5,296 nt of DNA from positions 1 through 5,296 of the forward strand of contig JASHYS010000419.1 of assembly GCA_030042915.1 (NCBI GenBank). The letters run 5' to 3'. The position numbers were made by a program, and so were the translations under genes. Origin of the DNA: Acidobacteriaceae bacterium (GTDB taxonomy: Bacteria > Acidobacteriota > Terriglobia > Terriglobales > Acidobacteriaceae). A model generated the notes under the pieces. It was not told the origin of the DNA and did not search any database. It saw only the letters and a program-made list of their open reading frames with translations. The stretch's first letter is position 1, and each line of letters begins with the position of its first letter. Below, one piece after another: positions 1-5,296 of the stretch.

Positions 1-161
1 ATCGACCGCCCCGGAACATCGTTGAGCACGACCGAAATGGTGGCTGGATTCAGCCCCAGATGTTCGGCCAATTGCTTCAGGCTCACCGGCCGCGCGTCGC
101 GAGAATCCGCACCCTCCCTGCGCCGCTTGCCGGATGTCCCATCTTTCATTGAGGCACCCAT
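1..161 (-). CDS. LacI/GalR-family transcriptional regulator, N-terminal DNA-binding part (truncated by window edge)
   Basis: Only the first 53 codons are visible; the gene continues past the left edge. Residues 27-47 form a typical LacI-family helix-turn-helix (SLKQLAEHLGLNPATISVVL, then N), followed by DVPGRS, the turn leading toward the third helix. The family consists of dimeric repressors that bind CG-centred palindromes and are released by sugars or sugar derivatives; the ligand-binding domain lies outside the window. A basic, low-complexity stretch (about residues 6-26, GKRRRE and similar) precedes the helix-turn-helix and is longer than usual for the family. The start is uncertain: an AGGAG abuts the ATG at 161, while an in-frame ATG at 149 (residue 5) has that AGGAG 12 bases upstream. 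The position matching LacI Arg22 is Val44. The gene lies 57 bases downstream of the GH30 gene on the same strand, suggesting co-transcription and control of that enzyme. Family call is firm; target and ligand are inferred. Confidence 0.9.
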   Translation of the reverse strand, partial: MGASMKDGTSGKRRREGADSRDARPVSLKQLAEHLGLNPATISVVLNDVPGRS

Positions 162-166
162 CTCCT
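162..166 (-). promoter_or_regulatory. Ribosome-binding site of the LacI-family gene (start-deciding)
   Basis: On the minus strand the sequence reads CCAGGAGATG. The AGGAG touches the first ATG (161) with no spacer, which is unfavourable for initiation there. It is 12 bases from the next in-frame ATG (149-147), which is long but workable. The site therefore supports the second ATG at least as well as the first, giving a protein shorter by four residues. The frame is open upstream to a TAA at 197-195 with no better start codon. Confidence 0.5.
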
Positions 167-218
167 GGTCTCGCTTTGGCTCTGAAACTTCATTTTATGC
201 GACGCTCCCTGTGCGTGG

Positions 219-1622
219 TCACCACATGTACGTGCCCACCGACTCGGAGGGCAGAGTAGCAGTGACGCTTTTGCCGTGATAGAGGATTTGAAATTTCGTT
301 TCGAAGTTGCCGGTGTTGGCTGCCACCAGCACCACTTTTCCCTGGGGAGTGAGAAAACCCACGGTGAATAATTGGTCCATCTGGCTCGATCCGATGCGTA
401 CGGAGCCGGGCGGCACGAATTTTGAAAAATGCGCAAGGGCGTAATAGGCCTCGTTAAAGGTCGCCTTGTCACCGTCGAGAGTGATGGCGCCGAAGCAAAC
501 CGGGCAGCCGCCGTTGTTCGTGTGGGGGCCGGCATGCGGGTCGGCAGCCAGATTCCAGAGCAACACGTTGCGGCTCCAGTTGCGCGTGGCACCGATGAGC
601 ACGCGGCTGACAGGTTCGGCGATATCGATGGTTGATCCACCGGGTCGGCCGCCGACCATTTGTTCGGTCAGATAGAGGTTCTTATTCGGATACTGGTCGT
701 GGACCGCGCTAAGCGCGCTGCTGTCGCCCCCGTAAAGGTGAAATGCGGTTCCGGATACATATTTGCTGGCGGCAGGATCGGAAAGGATCGATAGCGGATA
801 GGACGTGACGTCGGGATTATGATCGTAGACCTGAATTTCAGTGGTGATTCCGGCCTTTTGGAACGCCGGCCCCAGGTATTTGCCGATAAAAGCATCTTCA
901 TCCGCTGCCAAGAAGACCATGCTGGGCGTGTTTTTAGGGTTTAGCGGCTCGTTCTCGACTGTAATCGCGGTGATGGTGACGCCTTCGGCCTTCATGCCCT
1001 CGATATATTTCACCAAGTATTGAGCGTAAGCCCCGTAGTATTGCGTTTTCAGGCTTCCGCCCTTCACATCGTCATTGGTTTTCATCCAGGCGGGCGCGGA
1101 CCAAGGCGAGCCAAGGATTTTGATGCGAGGGTTGATGGCGAGAATCTCCTTAAGCACGGGAATAACGTCGGCGCGGTCAGGCGCCAGGCTGAAATTCGCC
1201 ATCTCAGGATCGGCGCCACCCGCCGGCATGTCGTCATAGGAATAAACGTGATCGTTCATGTCAGAGGATCCGATACTCACGCGCAGGTAGCTGACACCGA
1301 TGCCATCGTTTTCCGTTGCAAAGAGCTGGTTGAGGAGCGCTGCTCTTCGCCCTGGCGCCATGCGCATCAAGAGCTGCGCGCTTCCGCCCGTGAGAGCAAA
1401 GCCGAAGCCTTCGATAGCCTGATACTGTTCCATGTCGTTGACCGTGACGGCTGGAAGTTTGTCGACAGGAGGGCCAAATTGGAGGGGCGCAGACTGTGGA
1501 GCGAGCAGGGCCGACCGATCGACGGTAGTCAACCAAACTTGCGCGCTCGAAGCGTCCTGCGCCGCCGAAGAAATAGAAAGAAAAACAACAGCTGCGAACG
1601 ATAAAAGAATAGAGCGTGACAT
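219..1622 (-). CDS. Secreted glycoside hydrolase family 30 beta-glycosidase (glucosylceramidase / beta-1,6-glucanase type)
   Basis: A 467-residue protein, a normal length for bacterial GH30. Residues 1-22 are a signal peptide (MSRS, hydrophobic core, then SSA-AQ), so export is expected. The (beta/alpha)8 barrel shows GH30 landmarks: EGFGFALTGGSA (71-82), LRVSIGSSD (113-121), GSPWSAPAWMKT (171-182), TVENEP (221-226) with Glu225 as the acid/base, and YLTEQ (317-321) with Glu320 as the nucleophile. By family knowledge these act by a retaining mechanism. GGCPVCFGAIT (371-381) is a late barrel loop, and residues about 400-467 form the GH30 beta-sandwich, ending in VGTYMW. Known relatives cleave glucosylceramide, beta-1,6-glucan or related beta-glucosides; the exact substrate cannot be read from sequence. 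The frame extends 41 codons further upstream, but ATG 1622 is preferred because it has a GAAGGA site, begins the signal peptide, and leaves the operator-like palindrome outside the gene. Both catalytic residues are intact and no frameshift is seen. Confidence 0.95.
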   Translation of the reverse strand: MSRSILLSFAAVVFLSISSAAQDASSAQVWLTTVDRSALLAPQSAPLQFGPPVDKLPAVTVNDMEQYQAIEGFGFALTGGSAQLLMRMAPGRRAALLNQLFATENDGIGVSYLRVSIGSSDMNDHVYSYDDMPAGGADPEMANFSLAPDRADVIPVLKEILAINPRIKILGSPWSAPAWMKTNDDVKGGSLKTQYYGAYAQYLVKYIEGMKAEGVTITAITVENEPLNPKNTPSMVFLAADEDAFIGKYLGPAFQKAGITTEIQVYDHNPDVTSYPLSILSDPAASKYVSGTAFHLYGGDSSALSAVHDQYPNKNLYLTEQMVGGRPGGSTIDIAEPVSRVLIGATRNWSRNVLLWNLAADPHAGPHTNNGGCPVCFGAITLDGDKATFNEAYYALAHFSKFVPPGSVRIGSSQMDQLFTVGFLTPQGKVVLVAANTGNFETKFQILYHGKSVTATLPSESVGTYMW

Positions 1623-1626
1623 AGCG

Positions 1627-1632
1627 TCCTTC
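1627..1632 (-). promoter_or_regulatory. Ribosome-binding site of the GH30 gene
   Basis: The minus strand reads GTGAAGGACGCTATG. GAAGGA matches the anti-Shine-Dalgarno sequence and lies four bases before the ATG at 1622, slightly close but usable. It selects this start over the ATG at 1745, which would put 41 non-signal-like residues before the signal peptide. Confidence 0.65.
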
Positions 1633-1690
1633 ACTTTCCGGTCCAAGCCGTTCGTGATGCGAGCTCGGGCGTCTCCAGCGATCGTGACAG

Positions 1691-1702
1691 ACAATCGATT
1701 GT
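1691..1702. promoter_or_regulatory. Putative LacI-family operator palindrome
   Basis: ACAATCGATTGT is a perfect 12-base inverted repeat with a central CG and AAT/ATT arms; symmetry stops at both ends (G at 1690 against T at 1703). LacI/GalR regulators typically bind even, CG-centred palindromes of this kind. It sits 69 bases upstream of the GH30 start, in a transcript that probably also carries the LacI-family gene, and just downstream of a candidate leftward -10 element, where a bound repressor would block initiation or elongation. The palindrome is seen directly. Its use by the neighbouring regulator is inference from position and form. Confidence 0.6.
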
Positions 1703-1709
1703 TACAAGG

Positions 1710-1738
1710 ATAAAATTGAACCATTGCCCGAATCGCAA
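1710..1738 (-). promoter_or_regulatory. Candidate sigma70-type promoter for the GH30-lacI transcript
   Basis: On the minus strand TTGCGA (1738-1733) and TTTTAT (1715-1710) are separated by 17 bases. Each matches the -35 and -10 consensus at four of six positions, and spacing is ideal. Initiation would fall near 1703, placing the palindrome at 1702-1691 over the start point and giving a leader of about 80 bases. The match is modest, so the assignment rests largely on its position relative to the palindrome and gene. Confidence 0.35.
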
Positions 1739-1867
1739 CGATCACATCAGAACTCGAGCCTACTTGTCAAGCCAAAGGAGAAGCCAGTTCGCGCGTAACC
1801 GCGATTCCATCAACCTCAAGCACATTACCGTACACTGGATTGGTTCGCAGATCCCCTCATTGCAGCG

Positions 1868-4800
1868 ATGGGTAAAAGAAACATGCGAAGGCTTTGGGCT
1901 CTGGCGATGATCTTTGCTGCGGGTGCGGCTGCAGGTGCGCATGCGCAAGCGCCATTCAACGCCGAGGCAATCCGGTTGAATAATCGCGGCGTGGCGCTGA
2001 TGGGCCAGCAGTTTACTGAGCGAGCGGCCGAAAGCTTCGCCGAAGCGCTGCGCAAGGATCCGCGGCTGGCGCAGGCCGCCGTCAATGAGGGCATCGCACT
2101 GCTCACTTTGCAAAAGCTGGATGAAGCCAAAGCGGCATTGCGCAAGGCGATCGCCCTCGACCCCAACAGCCCGCAGGCATGGTACAACCTTGGCCTGGCG
2201 CAACACGCAGGCAACGAGCTGGCCGACGCGCTGGCCAGCTTTCAGCAGGCAGCGAAGCTCGATCCGCGGGACGCAGACTCTTTATATTTCGAGGGCGCCT
2301 GCTACCAGGAAATGGGCCAGTACGATAACGCCATTGCGACCTTTCAGAAGGCACTGACGATCAATCCGCTGCATGCATCGGCTGAGTTCGGGCTCGCGCG
2401 GTCGCTGCAACGTACCGGCCGCACCGCGGAGGCGAGGGAGCACTTCAAGGTCTTTCAGCATTTGACGAGCACCAAGATTTCTTCGGCGCTGGGATTGGCT
2501 TACGGCGAACAGGGCCGCTACTCCACAGCGACGCCGGTAGAGGAGCCGGAGACGGTGGAGCGGACGATGATCCCGGTGCGCTTAGTTGCGCAGCCGATGG
2601 GTTCCGCATCTGCGACGCGTACCTTCACCACCACCGGCGGTGCCTGCATGATGGACGTGACCGGATCAAGGCAGATGGATATGGTTCTGATGCAAACGGG
2701 AGAGCAGGCTATTCGCGTCCTGCACAATCGCGGCGGAGGCAACTTTGAGGAGCTCGACGCACAAGCGGCCGGGCTGAAAGCGAGCGGCCACGCGGTGGCG
2801 TGCGCCGTGGGCGACTACGACGGCGACGGGTTGAATGACCTGGCCGTCGCGATGGACGATGCGGTGCTGCTGTTCCACAACCTCGGCCACGGGCATTTCA
2901 AGGATGTGACGGCGGGATCGGGGCTGGCGTCGCGCAACCACCCCTCCGGCATTACGTTCGTGGACTACGATCACGACGGCGATCTCGACTTGTTACTGAC
3001 GGGTTCGCCTATGAAGGACGGCGGCTCGCCCAACGCGCTTTGGCGCAACAACGGCGACGGCACGTTTACCGAGCAGACCGATGCGACGGGCTTGGGCGGA
3101 AGCGGCACGACGGCCTCGGCAATCCTGACCGACTTTAATAACGATCGCGCGGTGGATTTGGCGGTGACGGGCGATGGACCGGCTCCGCTGATTTACGTGA
3201 ATCCGCGCGAGGGCAAATATCCCACGCAGCCGCTCTACGAAGGTGTCACTCTGCCGGCCACGTCGGGCATCGTGGTGCTGGATTACAACAAGGACGGCTG
3301 GATGGATATGGCCGTGACGCACGCCGGTGCGCCGGGGCTGACCTTGTGGCGAAATGTCGAGAATCCCAACCACATCGGGCGGCGGTTCGAGCGCGTGGAT
3401 CTACCGTTGCATGACGCGGTGCGCGGATGGGGCTTGACGCCGATCGATATCGACAACGACGGGTGGATCGACCTGGCTGCGATTGTGGAAACCAAAGCCG
3501 GCTCGCAGGTACGCGTGTTGCGCAACCGGGGAGACGGCACATTCGAAGATGTGAGCCGCGCGCTAGGCCTGGACAACATTCGGTTGACTGCGCCGCGCGG
3601 ACTGATTGCCGCCGACGTTGAGGGCGACGGGGCTGCCGATTTGATTGTGACGCAGGAGAATGCCCCGCCAGTGCTGCTGCGCAACGTGGGAGCGAACAAG
3701 AATCACTTTGCGCGCCTCGACCTGACCGGCTTTGCAGATAACAAGACCGCGCTGGGCGTGAAGGTAGAGGTTTTCGCGAATGGGCTGTGGCAGAAATGGG
3801 AGCTCGCCGGAGCTTCGGGTTACCAGACGCAGGCGCCTCCGCAGATTCTTGTGGGCCTGGGCACTGCGCCGGGCATCGACCTGCTGAGAATCCTATGGCC
3901 CACCGGTGTGCTTCAGGATGAGATCGACCTGCCGAACACGCGCGTGATTGCCATGAAAGAAGCCGATCGGCGCGGCAGCTCGTGCCCGGTGCTGTTTGTG
4001 TGGAATGGTCAACGCTACAAATTCGTCACCGACGTGATCGGCGCGGCGGTGGTGGGACACTGGTTCACGCCCACGCGGCGTAACATACCCAATCCCGGCG
4101 AGTGGGTGAAGGTGGATGGCGCCAATGTGGCGCTGGTCAACGGCAAAATAAGCGCGCGTTTTATGGAGCCGATGGAAGAGGTGAACTACATCGACCAGCT
4201 GCGCATGATTGCGGTCGATCATCCCGACGATGTAGACGTAAATCCCGATGAGCGCTTTCTCGACGATCCGCCATTCGCCACAGGCCGCGTGGTGGCGAGT
4301 GAGGGCGCGCGTTTGCCTCTCGGTGCGTGGGACGGTGAAGGGCGCGATGTGCTCAGCGTGCTTAGCCGGCGCGATCACAAGTTTGCCAGCGGTTTTACGG
4401 CGCTGCCATACGACGGTTTCGCCAACCTGCATGCTCTCACGCTCGACTTGGGCGAGATCAAGCCCAACGCGCCTTTGCGGCTGCTGATGACCGGCTACGT
4501 GAACTATTTCAGCGCGACTTCGCTCTACGCGGCCTGGCAGGCGGGATTGAAGGAGATTCCGCCATACGTTGAGGCCGAATTACCGGACGGAACCTGGCAG
4601 CGAATTCCTGGCGACGCGGGATTTCCCGCCGGGCTGGAGCGAACCATCGTGGTGGATTTGACGGGTAAGCTGCCCGCGGGCACGCGCCGCATCCGGCTGA
4701 TGACCAATCTGCAGATTTACTGGGACCAGGTTTTGATCGACCAAAGTGCGAACGCAACGGCGCGCACCACGGAGATTCCGCTGTCGGGCGCGACCCTCCG

Positions 4801-5296
4801 ATTTCGTGGCTTTCCCAAACAGATTGAAGGCGCAAGCCCCGGCGATCTGGACTTCGACTACAATCTCGTAAGCCTGAGTGGGCCATTCCAGCGCGAACGC
4901 GGCAGCTACACGCGCAGGGGCGATGTGACGCCGCTTCTGAAGAACATCAGCGACCACTTTGTTGTATTTGGCAGCGGTGAGGAGATTGCGGCAGAGTTCG
5001 ACGCAGCGAATCTGCCCGCGCTGCCGCCGCATTGGAAGCGCGATTACTTCTTTTATGCCAATGGCTATGTGAAAGACATGGACTGGTGGGATGCGACGCC
5101 ATTCACCGTGGCGCAGATGCCGTTTCATGGTATGAGCACCTACCCCTATCCCGACTTTGAGGAGCGGCCGCTGGACGCGCAGTCCCTCGACTACCAGTTG
5201 AATTGGAACGACCGCTTCGACTCGGGGGAACCGGTGCGGTCATACAGGTTCAACTATCAGTTGCTTCCGTCTACCCCGCTGGACGATCGCGCGCCG
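1868..5296 (+). CDS. Large exported TPR / FG-GAP (VCBS-like) / ASPIC-UnbV multidomain protein, 3' end beyond the window
   Basis: I read one continuous frame of 1143 codons from ATG 1868 to the last base with no stop. Residues 1-26 are a signal peptide (KR and RR charges, Ala-rich core, AHA before QA). Residues about 33-200 hold roughly five TPRs, e.g. AWYNLGLAQ (104-112) and AIATFQKALTINP (155-167). Residues about 250-610 carry six propeller-type calcium-loop motifs: DYDGDGLND (316), DYDHDGDLD (366), DFNNDRAVD (422), DYNKDGWMD (472), DIDNDGWID (527), DVEGDGAAD (583), with FG-GAP-like RNNGDGTF and RNRGDGTF strands. Residues about 628-690 match ASPIC/UnbV (LGVKVEVF, GYQTQAPP, VGLG, ILWPTG). Residues 704-1143 begin SCPVLFVWNGQRYKFVTDV and are unassigned. 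Such proteins usually act outside the cytoplasm in binding or adhesion; no enzymatic motif is seen. ATG 1868 is the first ATG after the in-frame TAA at 1796; ATG 1883 (residue 6) would also give an intact signal peptide, and neither has a strong ribosome-binding site. The role is unknown. Confidence 0.93.
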   Translation, partial: MGKRNMRRLWALAMIFAAGAAAGAHAQAPFNAEAIRLNNRGVALMGQQFTERAAESFAEALRKDPRLAQAAVNEGIALLTLQKLDEAKAALRKAIALDPNSPQAWYNLGLAQHAGNELADALASFQQAAKLDPRDADSLYFEGACYQEMGQYDNAIATFQKALTINPLHASAEFGLARSLQRTGRTAEAREHFKVFQHLTSTKISSALGLAYGEQGRYSTATPVEEPETVERTMIPVRLVAQPMGSASATRTFTTTGGACMMDVTGSRQMDMVLMQTGEQAIRVLHNRGGGNFEELDAQAAGLKASGHAVACAVGDYDGDGLNDLAVAMDDAVLLFHNLGHGHFKDVTAGSGLASRNHPSGITFVDYDHDGDLDLLLTGSPMKDGGSPNALWRNNGDGTFTEQTDATGLGGSGTTASAILTDFNNDRAVDLAVTGDGPAPLIYVNPREGKYPTQPLYEGVTLPATSGIVVLDYNKDGWMDMAVTHAGAPGLTLWRNVENPNHIGRRFERVDLPLHDAVRGWGLTPIDIDNDGWIDLAAIVETKAGSQVRVLRNRGDGTFEDVSRALGLDNIRLTAPRGLIAADVEGDGAADLIVTQENAPPVLLRNVGANKNHFARLDLTGFADNKTALGVKVEVFANGLWQKWELAGASGYQTQAPPQILVGLGTAPGIDLLRILWPTGVLQDEIDLPNTRVIAMKEADRRGSSCPVLFVWNGQRYKFVTDVIGAAVVGHWFTPTRRNIPNPGEWVKVDGANVALVNGKISARFMEPMEEVNYIDQLRMIAVDHPDDVDVNPDERFLDDPPFATGRVVASEGARLPLGAWDGEGRDVLSVLSRRDHKFASGFTALPYDGFANLHALTLDLGEIKPNAPLRLLMTGYVNYFSATSLYAAWQAGLKEIPPYVEAELPDGTWQRIPGDAGFPAGLERTIVVDLTGKLPAGTRRIRLMTNLQIYWDQVLIDQSANATARTTEIPLSGATLRFRGFPKQIEGASPGDLDFDYNLVSLSGPFQRERGSYTRRGDVTPLLKNISDHFVVFGSGEEIAAEFDAANLPALPPHWKRDYFFYANGYVKDMDWWDATPFTVAQMPFHGMSTYPYPDFEERPLDAQSLDYQLNWNDRFDSGEPVRSYRFNYQLLPSTPLDDRAP

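Larger units (their letters stand above)
1623..1867. other. Divergent intergenic region between the GH30 gene and the TPR/FG-GAP gene
   Basis: These 245 bases separate two genes read outward and must hold promoters for both. The left half carries the GH30 ribosome-binding site, the 12-base palindrome and the candidate leftward promoter. For the rightward gene I found no good -35/-10 pair: TTGTCA at 1764-1769 lacks a partner at 17-18 bases, and TACACT at 1831-1836 lacks a -35. No clear Shine-Dalgarno precedes the ATG at 1868, so its translation may be weak or leader-dependent. Small open frames here lack coding character. Confidence 0.6.

Noticed and set aside
215..225. GTGGTCACCAC inverted repeat at the GH30 stop codon as a terminator
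   Set aside because: The arms are only five bases around a single base, leaving no loop, and no U-rich tail follows on the minus strand; treated as chance.
1020..1604. 194-codon plus-strand open frame opposite the GH30 gene
   Set aside because: It is codon-antisense to the GH30 gene, whose catalytic motifs are unambiguous; the translation is basic, low-complexity and unlike any family.
1623..1745. N-terminal extension of the GH30 gene to the ATG at 1745
   Set aside because: The extra 41 residues are not signal-like, they would bury the signal peptide inside the protein, they cover the operator-like palindrome and candidate promoter, and ATG 1622 has its own GAAGGA site.
1796..1808. TAACCGCGATT as a second LacI-type operator
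   Set aside because: The AACCGCGATT core matches its own reverse complement at only 8 of 10 positions and differs from the 1691-1702 palindrome; too weak to call.
1716..1910. Small plus-strand open frame across the divergent intergenic region
   Set aside because: It runs into the signal-peptide region of the TPR/FG-GAP gene in another frame, overlaps the candidate leftward promoter, and has no domain or ribosome-binding site.
2666..5128. Series of minus-strand open frames (2666-2974, 2993-3373, 3893-4432, 4580-5128)
   Set aside because: All four lie in the same register, exactly codon-antisense to the large rightward gene, a known artefact of GC-rich codon bias. Their translations are rich in Arg, His and Val with no recognisable domain, and the plus-strand reading is clearly a real multidomain protein.

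Overview
The window is bacterial and GC-rich, with tight gene packing. It most resembles a soil Acidobacteriota (Terriglobia) genome. That placement is an inference from the style of the proteins: a secreted tetratricopeptide/FG-GAP/ASPIC-UnbV giant, a GH30 glycosidase, and a LacI regulator reading 'LNPATISVVLNDVPGRS'. No rRNA or other phylogenetic marker is present to confirm it.

Layout: two genes run leftward. A secreted GH30-family glycoside hydrolase (219-1622, minus) is followed after 57 bases by the N-terminal DNA-binding part of a LacI/GalR-family repressor (1-161, minus), which is cut by the left edge. No convincing terminator separates them, so they probably form one transcript. A 245-base divergent intergenic region (1623-1867) holds a perfect 12-base palindrome with a central CG (ACAATCGATTGT, 1691-1702), the usual form of a LacI-family operator, just downstream of a plausible leftward sigma70-type promoter. 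From 1868 to the right edge one uninterrupted rightward frame of 1143 codons encodes a very large exported protein: signal peptide, about five TPRs, a six-motif FG-GAP/VCBS-like calcium-binding propeller, an ASPIC/UnbV domain, and a C-terminal region of about 440 residues that I cannot assign to a family. It has no stop in the window.

Functionally, the left half looks like a small carbohydrate-use module: an exported beta-glycosidase and its own LacI-type sensor, likely with negative autoregulation through the palindrome. The right-hand gene is an independent, probably envelope-exposed or secreted, protein-binding or carbohydrate-binding scaffold of unknown role. It may share the divergent control region. 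I saw no tRNA, rRNA, CRISPR array, insertion sequence or obvious horizontally acquired segment. The numerous other open frames on both strands are shadows of these three genes.
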